From a virus, in the IMG/VR virus record IMGVR_UViG_3300036772_000071, positions 1 through 36,642 of that record: 36,642 nucleotides of DNA; one strand, written 5' to 3'. The notes beneath the pieces were generated by a model. The model ran no database searches, was not told where the DNA came from, and saw nothing but the letters and a program-made list of their open reading frames with translations. Both the position numbers and the translations under genes were made by a program. Position 1 is the stretch's first letter. Each line of letters starts with the position of its first letter. Shown piece by piece: positions 28,729 to 36,426 of the stretch.

Positions 28729-31278
28729 ATGCAACTGGCCGGTAACGCGGCACTCCTGGCGGCGCTGGCTCCCGGTCAGCAGCGCAACTTCGGCGTGAGC
28801 CTCAAGTTCGACTGGGACCGCAACGGGCTGTACGCGAACGCGGCCAGCGACATGTCCGCCGTGTTCGAAGGCTGCTCGATCAACCGACAGCTGACCGGCG
28901 ACTTCCCGACCGAGCTGGACATCACCGAGGGCTACGTGGCGGCCGAGATGGTGGTGACGCTCGCCGGCAACACCTCGGTCCTGGACACGAACGGGCGCCC
29001 GGTGCCGGCCTGGCAGCTGTTCAGCCCGTACGCGGGCTATTCCGAGGGCACAGTGGGCGCGATCAACACGCCCGTGACCTTGGACCTACAGGTGCTGATC
29101 CCACTGGGCAACGTCACCATTCGACAGTTCACCGGCTACGTCAGCGACGGGCTGCCCGACCGCGCCAGCGCCAACGTGATCGTCACCTGCTATGACCAGT
29201 CCTCGCAGCTGGTCAACCCGATCAGCCTGCGGGCGTGGGCGGCCGACTCCACGGTGCGCACCCAGCTTTCGACCAGCAACGCGGACGCGTCCGACTCCTG
29301 CACGGCGACGCTGTCCTGGGTGATCGAGGACGTGCTGCGGCGCTCGGGCGTGACGATCGGACCGGCCTGGCATCCCAACGTCGCCTGTGCCTGGACGCTG
29401 AACGGCTCCGCGCTGCCCGAGGTCGGCACGATCGGCATCGAAGATCCGTTCATGGGTGACCTCGGTCGGGCCGCGTCCGACCCAGGCTGGTCGAGCGCGT
29501 ACGGCACCTACAACATCCCGCAGTACACGCCAGCCGGCATTCCGAGCGCGATCTATGGCCCCGGCCAGTTCGGCAACTCCTGCTTCAAGGGCGCCAGCAA
29601 GATCCCCGCGTGGCCGGGCGGGCGCAACATCACCTACCTGTACGGCAATGCCCACTGCACCTACGCCCAGGCGCCGAGCAACAGCTACGGCTCGAACAAC
29701 TCGAACTTGGTCGGTATGGGCCTGTGGGTGCAGATCGACCCGACACAGACCGGCACCTCCACGATGACGGTGTGGCTGGAGGACGCGCAGTACAGCTACG
29801 GCGCGCCCGCCAACCAGTACCCGGCCTACATCCTGATGACGATCAACCACGCGACCGGCGCCAACAGCGTCGTGATCCACAACGAGGGCTACAGCCAGAC
29901 CTGGACCAACAACGGCACCACGCTCGCTGCCGGCTGGCACTACGTGTACACGATCGTGCAGTTCACCTCCACGGCGGTCAACTGCACGATCTACGACACC
30001 GGCACCTCGATCGGCTCGGGCAACGGCGGCAACGCCAACCCGCTGGGCGTGGTCAGCTACGGGTTCCCGCTCACCGGCACCAACCTGGCCCAGGTGCACA
30101 CACACGGACCGGCTCAGTACGCGCAGGTGTGGTTCCAGGGCAATACGCCGATGGCCTCGGCGACGATGCCCACCTGGACGCAGACTAACCCGCAGGCCAC
30201 GGTCGATCTCTCGCTGACCCGGCTGACTTGGCTGCCGGACCTGTATCAGACGGCTGCCTGGGACATTCTCAAGGCCGCTGCGGCGGGGGAGCTCGGCGTG
30301 CTGTTCATCGACGAGCAGGGCATCGTGCACTTCCAGAACCGCGCCACCATCAAGGCCAACCAGGCTGCGGCCTCGGTCGCGAGCTATGGGCGCGACAGCT
30401 TCACCGACATCAGCCCGCAGTCCACGCTGGCCTCGATCGTCAACTCAATCCCGTGGTCGGTGGACGTGAAGCAGGCGACCGCGCTGAGTACGGTGTTTTC
30501 CTCGGCGCAGGCCAACAGCTACCCGATACCGATCAACACCACGCTGGCCTACCCGATCACGCAGAGCGGCGTGCAGTCGATCCGGCTCGGCGCGGTCAGC
30601 TGGCACCCCGAGGCGCAGGGATACGGCAACCCGTCCAACTCACTGGAGGACGGCGGGGCTGGCCCCGGTGGCACGTTCACCTACAAGGACTGGATGTCGA
30701 TCTACAGTCCGGCCTACTGGTATGACGGTTTCACCGCCTACTCGCCCGGCTCGACAACCCCCGGCAACCAGCCGCCCCTCGGCGGCGGCCTGAACTGTGT
30801 CGTCTCCCTGGGGCTCACGGCGGGCGATCAGGACTCCCGGCACATGCAGCTCGCCCTGTCCAACTCGAACACCAGCGGCGGCAACCTGGAGTTCGCGGTG
30901 GACGACGCCACCGCGTTCCTGCACGTGGGCGGCACGATCATCACCGACGTGGGCACCAAGACCGGCACAGTGTCCGACGCGGGCTCGATCACCACGTTCG
31001 GCACCCGGTCCAACCCGCTGCCGACCTCGGATTGGCACCAGGATCCGGTGACGGTGCCGACGATCGTGTCCAGCCTGCTGGCCGACACCAAGGCGCCGAC
31101 GCCCTACTTCCAGACGGTCGAGATCGTGGGCGACCCGCGCCTCCAGCTCCAGGACGTGGTCACCTTGCTCGATCCGGGCGGTATGGGCGCTACGATGCCG
31201 GCCAGCGTGATCGGCATCAGCCGAACGATCGACACCCAGGGCGGCGTGAAGGATGTCCTCACGCTGCGGACGTTCTAG
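28729..31278 (+). CDS. Large minor tail protein with lectin-like insert, 849 aa
   Basis: ATG 28729 has GAGGAGCGG upstream. The first 230 residues resemble a tail hub (SLKFDWDRNGLYANAASD). A region around residues 240-480 looks like a concanavalin/LamG-type beta-sandwich (MGLWVQIDPTQTGTSTMTV, NHATGANSVVIHNEGYS, GWHYVYTIVQF), which could bind host glycans. The C-terminal half continues as tail-hub-like domains with an LFIDEQGIVHFQNR motif. It likely acts in host attachment. Confidence 0.84.
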   Translation: MQLAGNAALLAALAPGQQRNFGVSLKFDWDRNGLYANAASDMSAVFEGCSINRQLTGDFPTELDITEGYVAAEMVVTLAGNTSVLDTNGRPVPAWQLFSPYAGYSEGTVGAINTPVTLDLQVLIPLGNVTIRQFTGYVSDGLPDRASANVIVTCYDQSSQLVNPISLRAWAADSTVRTQLSTSNADASDSCTATLSWVIEDVLRRSGVTIGPAWHPNVACAWTLNGSALPEVGTIGIEDPFMGDLGRAASDPGWSSAYGTYNIPQYTPAGIPSAIYGPGQFGNSCFKGASKIPAWPGGRNITYLYGNAHCTYAQAPSNSYGSNNSNLVGMGLWVQIDPTQTGTSTMTVWLEDAQYSYGAPANQYPAYILMTINHATGANSVVIHNEGYSQTWTNNGTTLAAGWHYVYTIVQFTSTAVNCTIYDTGTSIGSGNGGNANPLGVVSYGFPLTGTNLAQVHTHGPAQYAQVWFQGNTPMASATMPTWTQTNPQATVDLSLTRLTWLPDLYQTAAWDILKAAAAGELGVLFIDEQGIVHFQNRATIKANQAAASVASYGRDSFTDISPQSTLASIVNSIPWSVDVKQATALSTVFSSAQANSYPIPINTTLAYPITQSGVQSIRLGAVSWHPEAQGYGNPSNSLEDGGAGPGGTFTYKDWMSIYSPAYWYDGFTAYSPGSTTPGNQPPLGGGLNCVVSLGLTAGDQDSRHMQLALSNSNTSGGNLEFAVDDATAFLHVGGTIITDVGTKTGTVSDAGSITTFGTRSNPLPTSDWHQDPVTVPTIVSSLLADTKAPTPYFQTVEIVGDPRLQLQDVVTLLDPGGMGATMPASVIGISRTIDTQGGVKDVLTLRTF

Positions 31279-31285
31279 GAGTGAC

Positions 31286-31612
31286 ATGGCTCAGCACGCA
31301 TCCGGCGGTGGCCCGCTCGGGCCGTACGCCATCAGCCTGATCCGCACGGTGGTTCCGGTCATCTGGGGCCACCTGATCGCCTACGCGGTGGGCTACGGCA
31401 TCCCGCTGGGCCTGCTCGACAACTACCGAGCCGTGGGCACCGAGGTGTTGGCGGCGCTGCTCACGGCGGGCTGGTACGCGCTGTGGCGGCTGCTGGAGAC
31501 CAAGTTGCCGGCGATCGACAGCGACCTGACCCACTTCCTGGCCGTGCTCGCCCTCGGTCATCCGGCCCAGCCGAGCTATGCGCCCGTGACAACTCCGGCA
31601 CCGACGCCGTAG
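31286..31612 (+). CDS. Holin-like membrane protein, 108 aa
   Basis: ATG 31286 has AGGAGTG upstream. Two hydrophobic segments are visible (ISLIRTVVPVIWGHLIAYAV and VLAALLTAGWYALWRLLE), with a Pro/Ala tail. This layout and its position after the minor tail gene match small membrane proteins in actinobacteriophages that may be holins. No lysin is seen nearby, so a lysis role is only inferred. Confidence 0.72.
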   Translation: MAQHASGGGPLGPYAISLIRTVVPVIWGHLIAYAVGYGIPLGLLDNYRAVGTEVLAALLTAGWYALWRLLETKLPAIDSDLTHFLAVLALGHPAQPSYAPVTTPAPTP

Positions 31613-31660
31613 CCTGGCCTGGATCAGCCGTTCCACGCGCAGTCGGGTGATCTCCTGTTC

Positions 31661-31698
31661 GATGGCCGCTCCGGTCTCAGCCTTCCGGGGCGGCCATC
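31661..31698. terminator. Bidirectional terminator between convergent genes
   Basis: A 14-bp stem with one G-T pair, GATGGCCGCTCCGG (31661-31674) with its partner at 31685-31698 and a 10-base loop. It lies between the rightward holin-like gene and the end of the leftward HNH gene, and overlaps the last codons of the HNH gene. Confidence 0.78.
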
Positions 31699-32051
31699 TG
31701 CATCTGGAGGTAAGCGCCCTCGTCGGACAGCAGCGCCCACTGCCGGCCGAGCAGCCAGACCGGCTCCAGCCGGGGGACCGAGTTACCGGCCAGTAGGTAG
31801 CCGCGTGCGTAGGCCCAGGCGACCGCGAGGTGGACCGAGGGCGTGCCCAGGTTGTGGATGTGGTGCGTCAGGGCCATCACGTTGGACAGGGTGTGCGTGT
31901 CGGCGCGGGCCGTGCCACCCATTCCGCGCTGTCTGCGGTGATGCAGTGCCCACGACTCGCCGAGCGGCATCCCGGTGATCTCACACCTGCCCTGTGCCCG
32001 CTCGTAGACCTGAGCACGTAGTTTGCCGGCATCGTAAGAGATCTTGCTCAT
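31677..32051 (-). CDS. HNH endonuclease-like protein, 124 aa
   Basis: ATG at 32051 (GTG 32054 also possible) has GGAGGAG seven bases upstream on the lower strand. The protein has a C-E-I-T-G turn, then LHHRRQRGMGG, LSNVMALTHH and IHNLGTPSVH, the His-His, Asn and His of an HNH nuclease. The tail is a helical region (LAVAWAYARGYLLAG). HNH proteins in phages act in packaging or as mobile nucleases. It is 124 residues, a free-standing size, and away from the portal. Confidence 0.85.
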   Translation of the reverse strand: MSKISYDAGKLRAQVYERAQGRCEITGMPLGESWALHHRRQRGMGGTARADTHTLSNVMALTHHIHNLGTPSVHLAVAWAYARGYLLAGNSVPRLEPVWLLGRQWALLSDEGAYLQMQMAAPEG

Positions 32052-32087
32052 CACACCACTCCTCCACGTTGTGCCCCCGACAGTATA
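32051..32087 (-). promoter_or_regulatory. Promoter for the HNH gene
   Basis: On the lower strand a TATACT -10 box (32087-32082) is followed by a leader of about 24 bases with GGAGGAG before ATG 32051. A TTGGTC box lies 19 bases upstream of it. It overlaps the spacer of the rightward leaderless promoter, so both cannot be fully occupied at once. Confidence 0.55.
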
Positions 32088-32104
32088 GGGGGTAACATTG
32101 CCGC
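32069..32104 (+). promoter_or_regulatory. Leaderless promoter with inverted repeat, copy 4
   Basis: TTGTGC (32069-32074), an 18-bp spacer with CCCCC/GGGGG arms and TAACAT (32093-32098) are followed by 6 bases and ATG 32105. It starts the recombination operon and overlaps a leftward promoter. There is no ribosome-binding site before the ATG. Confidence 0.78.
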
Positions 32105-32566
32105 ATGACCAACTCCAGCACTCACAGCCAGGCGCTGTCCGAGCTGGCCGTGCGCTACACGGCCGAGGCCGCGCCGGTCACGGCCGAGCCCGAGGCGGAC
32201 GACAGCGCGGTTCGCGGCAAGCAGGAGATCGATCTGCTGATCGACAAGGATGTCTATGCAGCCGCGATGACGCGCGCCAACCATCAGGGTCGGACTGTCT
32301 CGGCGGTCGCGCGTGCGGTGCTGTTCCTGGCCGCAGCCGACGCCCAGCCGGATCCGGCATACCGCAGTCAGCACACCCGTCCCCCGCTGCGGGCCTACCG
32401 CAGCCCGGACGACCGGACGCGCCTGCGGTTCAAGCTGCCCCGAGCTGACTACGAGGTGGCACGACAGACGATCATGCAGTCCGGCAACTCGGTCAGCGCG
32501 GCCGTGGAGGACGGACTGCGGACCTACGCCCGCACCGGCACCATCCGATCCACCAATGACGACTGA
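32105..32566 (+). CDS. Tandem ribbon-helix-helix-like DNA-binding protein, 153 aa
   Basis: ATG 32105 is six bases after the copy-4 -10 box. Two similar segments are present: residues 40-77 (EIDLLIDKDVYAAAMTRANH, turn QGRTVS, helix AVARAVLFLAAA) and residues 105-143 (RLRFKLPRADYEVARQTIM, turn SGNSVS, helix AAVEDGLRTYART). Each is a strand, helix, G-x-(S/T)-V-S turn, helix, the ribbon-helix-helix pattern. Two tandem units would let one chain act like a dimer. The gene may control its own promoter and the others of the same type. Confidence 0.8.
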   Translation: MTNSSTHSQALSELAVRYTAEAAPVTAEPEADDSAVRGKQEIDLLIDKDVYAAAMTRANHQGRTVSAVARAVLFLAAADAQPDPAYRSQHTRPPLRAYRSPDDRTRLRFKLPRADYEVARQTIMQSGNSVSAAVEDGLRTYARTGTIRSTNDD

Positions 32567-32585
32567 TCAACAGGAGATCACCGAC

Positions 32586-33482
32586 ATGACCGATCAACCC
32601 GCAGTCCTCGGTGCCGTCGCGGCCGTGATGGACAGCGTCCGCAGCATCGCCAAGGGCGACCGTGGCCCGAGGGAGCAGGGCAGCTACAAGTACCGCAGTG
32701 CCGAGGACGTGGTGAACGAGCTCGGCGTTGCGTTCCGCGAGCAGGCCCTGTTCCTTCAGTCCCGCGTCGTCTCCACCGAGCACACCACCCACACGACCAG
32801 CGGCAAAGAGGGTCGCACCACCACCTGGTCCCGCAGCATGGTGACGATGGAGTACACGATCACCAGCCTCGTGGACGGCTCCACGCTGGTCTGCCAGGGT
32901 GCCGGCTCGGGCCTGGACCAGAGCGACAAGGATCGCAACAAGGCGATGACCGCAGCGCACAAATACGCGCTGTGCCAGGCATTCATGATTCCGACCGGCG
33001 ATGCCGACCCGGACAGTGAGGCGCCGAGCCCGGTCGACACCCCTGCCGCTCGGGCGGTCGCCGAGCGTCGTGCCGCGCAGCAGCCTCCCGCAGCCGCCCC
33101 GGCCGTCGCCGAGGCTGTCCGGGACAACGTCAATGCTGCGATCGACCCGCACACCTCGGGGCGGGTGCAGGCTGGCGTTGCACCCGCCGAGCAGCAGCTG
33201 ACGCAGCAGGTGCAGGCGACCGAGCGGGCCGCGACCGAGGCGATCACCGAGGCGAGCAAGCTCTGGGTGCAGGCCGAGGGGCGGGGTGAGCTCCCCACCT
33301 TCACCCCCGAGCAGCAGAAGCGCTCCGTGGCCGCGCTCGTGGCCGCCCACACCGCCAAGGACCGGCACACCATCAACCGCATCATCTTGGCGGCCAAGGC
33401 CGAGGGCATCCTGAACAGCATCCCCGAGGCCAACGGCCAGACGCTCGCCGGTCGCCTGGCCGCAGGTCGGGGGTTGGTGTGA
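32586..33482 (+). CDS. ERF-family single-strand annealing recombinase, 298 aa
   Basis: ATG 32586 has AACAGGAGATC upstream. The ERF family landmarks are visible: GSYKYRSAEDVVNELGVAF near the N-terminus and GSGLDQSDKDRNKAMTAAHK then YALCQAFMIPTG near residue 130. ERF proteins anneal complementary single strands in phage recombination. The C-terminal 140 residues are an Ala/Gln/Pro linker then a helical region (EEQQKRSVAALVAAHT-like). The next gene overlaps it, and SSB lies two genes further. Confidence 0.93.
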   Translation: MTDQPAVLGAVAAVMDSVRSIAKGDRGPREQGSYKYRSAEDVVNELGVAFREQALFLQSRVVSTEHTTHTTSGKEGRTTTWSRSMVTMEYTITSLVDGSTLVCQGAGSGLDQSDKDRNKAMTAAHKYALCQAFMIPTGDADPDSEAPSPVDTPAARAVAERRAAQQPPAAAPAVAEAVRDNVNAAIDPHTSGRVQAGVAPAEQQLTQQVQATERAATEAITEASKLWVQAEGRGELPTFTPEQQKRSVAALVAAHTAKDRHTINRIILAAKAEGILNSIPEANGQTLAGRLAAGRGLV

Positions 33483-34369
33483 TCAGCGCGGAGCGTGGCC
33501 TGATCCGGGCCTTCTACAAGGAGCACATCGGCTGCCTGGAGCTGGGTAACCCGATCCAGGATCCGACCGAGGGTCTGGTGTGCCCCTGCGGCACGATCCT
33601 GGGTTTCCCTGGGGTGAACCCGGCCGTGCAGGAGACGCAGACGACACCCGTCACCGTGGTCGACTCGGGGCCAGCTGATGGCGACCCGCCACCGTGGGAC
33701 AGCCCGCGCTCAGCTGGTCCGCCCGATCCGGCTGGTGGCGATCTCGACCCGGATGACTGGGCTGCTGCGGCGGCCGAGCAGAAGATGATCGCCGAACAGG
33801 AGGCCGACGAGGCGGTGGCTGGCTTCGAGCCGGACGCCTACGAGCGGGACCTGATCGCCGAGGCCGACGCCGAGATGGCCCAGGGTGGACCTGGCCCGGC
33901 ACCGGCACCGCCCGAGTCCAAGGGTGAGCTGCCCGAGGGCCACGGCGTGGTCGGTGGCTCGATGGTGGTGCCGCAGGATCCGATCCTGGCTGCGGTGAAC
34001 GTGATCGACGCGACGCGGCCGTACACGCCTGCCGAGGTCGAGGCCCAGCTGATCGATATCGAGGCGCGGCTGGACCGGGGGGCGCACTTCCAGCGCATCT
34101 GGGAGGAGCGCGCCTACCGCACCAAGATGGCCTACACGCTGGCGAACGCGCGGGCGCTGGTGGACAGCCGAGCGGGCTCGGCGGACGTGCGGCGGGCCGA
34201 GGCGCTGCTGGCCTGTCAACAGCAGTACGAGGACCAGGCGCTGGCCGACATGATGGTGCGCGCCGTCCGCGAGTCCATGCACAACCTCCGCTCGCAGCTG
34301 AGCGGCTACCAATCAATAGCCCGGTCGGTCGGCACCACGATCAGTGGCCCGCACGGCTACCGGACCTGA
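33479..34369 (+). CDS. ERF-associated protein, 296 aa
   Basis: GTG 33479 overlaps the ERF stop. The N-terminus has a C...CPCG cluster ([20 protein letters not shown]), possibly metal-binding. The middle is Pro/Asp/Gly-rich. The last 110 residues form helices ([57 protein letters not shown]) resembling accessory proteins that lie next to phage ERF and SSB genes. A role with ERF or SSB is inferred from position. Confidence 0.72.
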   Translation: MISAERGLIRAFYKEHIGCLELGNPIQDPTEGLVCPCGTILGFPGVNPAVQETQTTPVTVVDSGPADGDPPPWDSPRSAGPPDPAGGDLDPDDWAAAAAEQKMIAEQEADEAVAGFEPDAYERDLIAEADAEMAQGGPGPAPAPPESKGELPEGHGVVGGSMVVPQDPILAAVNVIDATRPYTPAEVEAQLIDIEARLDRGAHFQRIWEERAYRTKMAYTLANARALVDSRAGSADVRRAEALLACQQQYEDQALADMMVRAVRESMHNLRSQLSGYQSIARSVGTTISGPHGYRT

Positions 34370-34383
34370 ACAGGAGATCATTA

Positions 34384-34875
34384 ATGGCTGGAGATACGTC
34401 GATCGTCGTGGTGGGTAACCTCACCGCCGATCCTGAGCTGCGGTTCACCGCGTCCGGCGCGGCCGTCGCCAACTTCACGGTCGCGAGCACGCCCCGCAAG
34501 TTCGACAAGGCGAGCGGGCAGTGGCAGGACGGAGACGCGCTGTTCATGCGGTGCAGCGTGTGGCGCCAGTACGCCGAGAACGTGGCGGAGAGCCTGACTC
34601 GGGGCATGCGCGTGATCGTGCAGGGCAACCTGGTGCAGCGCTCCTACGACACCAAGGAGGGCGAGAAGCGCACCGTGTTCGAGCTCCAGGTGGAGGAGGT
34701 CGGGCCGTCACTGCGGTACGCGACCGCGAAGGTCAACAAGGCTGAGCGACAGGGCGGCCAGCAGCAGCGTCCGGCGCAGCAGCAAACCCCACCGGCCGAC
34801 GACCCCTGGGGCCAAGCGCCCGCGCCTGCCGGCCAGCAGGCCGGGTTCGACTACTCGGGTGAACCACCCTTCTAG
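34384..34875 (+). CDS. ssb: Single-stranded DNA-binding protein, 163 aa
   Basis: ATG 34384 has AACAGGAGATC upstream. The OB-fold is clear ([72 protein letters not shown]). A Gln/Pro-rich linker follows, and the end is FDYSGEPPF, an acidic-hydrophobic tip like the usual DDIPF. It protects single-stranded DNA and works with ERF. Length is normal for the family. Confidence 0.95.
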   Translation: MAGDTSIVVVGNLTADPELRFTASGAAVANFTVASTPRKFDKASGQWQDGDALFMRCSVWRQYAENVAESLTRGMRVIVQGNLVQRSYDTKEGEKRTVFELQVEEVGPSLRYATAKVNKAERQGGQQQRPAQQQTPPADDPWGQAPAPAGQQAGFDYSGEPPF

Positions 34876-34885
34876 GGCGTACCGG

Positions 34886-34921
34886 TTGTGCCCCGCTCGA
34901 CTACGGGGGTACATTGTTCCC
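34886..34921 (+). promoter_or_regulatory. Leaderless promoter with inverted repeat, copy 5
   Basis: TTGTGC (34886-34891), an 18-bp spacer with CCCC/GGGGG arms and TACATT (34910-34915) are followed by 6 bases and ATG 34922. It lies in the short gap after SSB. No ribosome-binding site precedes the ATG. Confidence 0.78.
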
Positions 34922-35227
34922 ATGACCACTACTACCGCAGCCGCGCTCCTAAGCCTCAAGGCCAAGAGCGCGGCTGACTACTACCTGGCCGTGGCGATCG
35001 TCCCGACGACCGGCGTGGAGCACATGACCTGCACGCGGTGCGACGAGGGCAAGTGCGTCGCCGTGGTCAGCTTCAGCCGCAACGAGCCGACCGAGGGCGC
35101 CGAGCGCAACTACCGCGACGTGTGCCTGGCGTGCGTCATCCCGCTCATCGACTCGATCGACTACCTCAACACCGACGAGCCGATCGAAGTGGAGGTGTCC
35201 CGTGGCGCAACCAACAGGCCGTTTTGA
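34922..35227 (+). CDS. Leaderless Cys-rich protein, 101 aa
   Basis: ATG 34922 is six bases after the copy-5 -10 box. An open frame from 34859 would begin inside the SSB gene and cross the promoter, so it is rejected. The protein has CTRCDEGKC near residue 37 and CLAC near residue 70, a plausible zinc site made of two Cys pairs. The rest is a sheet and helix (YRDVCLACVIPLIDSIDYLN). It overlaps the next gene by 26 bases. Confidence 0.82.
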   Translation: MTTTTAAALLSLKAKSAADYYLAVAIVPTTGVEHMTCTRCDEGKCVAVVSFSRNEPTEGAERNYRDVCLACVIPLIDSIDYLNTDEPIEVEVSRGATNRPF

Positions 35228-35504
35228 GCCTCGCGACGACCCACGCTGGGGCGACATCGCCCAGCGTGCCCTCGTCGACAACAGCGAGGCCCTGGACAAG
35301 CTGGCCGTGCAGGACTATCGGGCTGCCGGCGTGGCCATGGCCAACGGTGTGATCGGACGTGGTGGCGACATCGCGCCCGAGGTACAGGCGGCACAGCTGC
35401 TATGGGACACCGTGCCAGAGACCGCTGACCCGACCTTCATCGAACTGATCGGCGGCTACCGCGACACGCTACGAGAGCACCAAGAGAGGGGCAGCGATGC
35501 CTGA
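35202..35504 (+). CDS. Hypothetical protein, 100 aa
   Basis: GTG 35202 has GGAGG about six bases upstream, inside the previous gene. The product is helical and acidic (DIAQRALVDNSEALDKLAVQ, PEVQAAQLLWDTVPETADP) with an Arg/Asp-rich end. No motif is recognised. It overlaps the next gene by eight bases. Confidence 0.76.
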   Translation: MAQPTGRFEPRDDPRWGDIAQRALVDNSEALDKLAVQDYRAAGVAMANGVIGRGGDIAPEVQAAQLLWDTVPETADPTFIELIGGYRDTLREHQERGSDA

Positions 35505-36159
35505 CCGTGACCTGGTACTCGGCGACAGCCGGATGCCGTCAGCCCGCTCCGTCCTGGCGATCTTGCGGGACCAGCTCAACGAGGGCGTGCTGACCGAGCG
35601 CAAACGGCGCGGCGACGTGCACGCGCCGGAAGACACCTTCGGCATGCAGCGCAGCCTGGCCGCCGTGATCGACGTGTGCGGCGAGTACGGCCGCGCGTTC
35701 ACCACGGTGGCGAAGGAGGCGCGGGCGGTTGCCGAGGAGGAGCTGATCGACGCACTCGGCGAGCAGGAGGGCGTGCCGAACGGCGGGCTGACCGTGCCGG
35801 ACGCCGAGGGTGACGTGCGGATCGACCTGGATACCGCGAACAGCTACGCGATCGACCTCGGCAACCTGCTGCCGGCCGTCGCGTTCGCGGTGATGACCGA
35901 GCGTGTCCAGCAGGTCGAGGCACTGATCGATCCGCATGACGAGAACGCCGAGGGCGAGGACATCCTGGCTGATCTACTGATCGCCGCCATGTCCAAGCTG
36001 ATCGACACCGGCAAGTACGAGCCGCAGGTGTCGAAAGTGCGCGCGTTCAAGGCCGCGCTGTCGCGGTTGCCGGACGCGGACGGTGTGGCCTCCACGGTTG
36101 AGGTGCGCAAGACCGTCAGCTACCGGGGCGTCAAGGTGTCCCGCAAGGAGCCCAAGTGA
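35497..36159 (+). CDS. Hypothetical protein, 220 aa
   Basis: ATG 35497 follows GAGAGGGGC. It is a helical protein with a basic segment near residue 35 (TERKRRGDVHAPEDTFGMQR), a helix (FTTVAKEARAVAEEELIDAL), an acidic central part and a basic end (SYRGVKVSRKEPK). It lies after SSB and may belong to the DNA-processing module, but the family is not recognised. Its stop overlaps the next start. Confidence 0.78.
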   Translation: MPDRDLVLGDSRMPSARSVLAILRDQLNEGVLTERKRRGDVHAPEDTFGMQRSLAAVIDVCGEYGRAFTTVAKEARAVAEEELIDALGEQEGVPNGGLTVPDAEGDVRIDLDTANSYAIDLGNLLPAVAFAVMTERVQQVEALIDPHDENAEGEDILADLLIAAMSKLIDTGKYEPQVSKVRAFKAALSRLPDADGVASTVEVRKTVSYRGVKVSRKEPK

Positions 36160-36425
36160 AGTCCTACGACATCGTCGGCTGGACGTTTGACGCCGACACC
36201 TATCACCCCGAGTGCATGCCCGAGTACTGGCGCGGGTCGCTCAAGGGTGGCGACCCGAACGATCACATCAAGGCGCGCGTCTGGCGTCACGGCATCGACG
36301 AGTTGAAGCTGGAGACCAGCGATCCGCGCTGGGAGGACAGCGGCACGCTTCCGCAGGTGATCTTCGTCGACCAGTGCACCGAGGAAACCTGCGGCAAATG
36401 CCACGAATCACTACTGGAGGTTTGA
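36156..36425 (+). CDS. Small protein with Cys cluster, 89 aa
   Basis: GTG 36156 overlaps the preceding stop. It starts with a strand and aromatic region (YDIVGWTFDADTYHPECMPE) and ends with CTEETCGKCHESLLEV, a Cys cluster that could bind metal. Middle helices are charged. Function is unknown. Confidence 0.75.
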   Translation: MKSYDIVGWTFDADTYHPECMPEYWRGSLKGGDPNDHIKARVWRHGIDELKLETSDPRWEDSGTLPQVIFVDQCTEETCGKCHESLLEV

Positions 36426-36426
36426 C

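Noticed and set aside
31677-32051. HNH gene as a terminase-associated packaging gene
   Set aside because: It is far from the portal and is on the opposite strand with no terminase neighbour.
34859-34921. Longer start for the 34922 gene
   Set aside because: It would begin inside the SSB gene and cross the promoter element.
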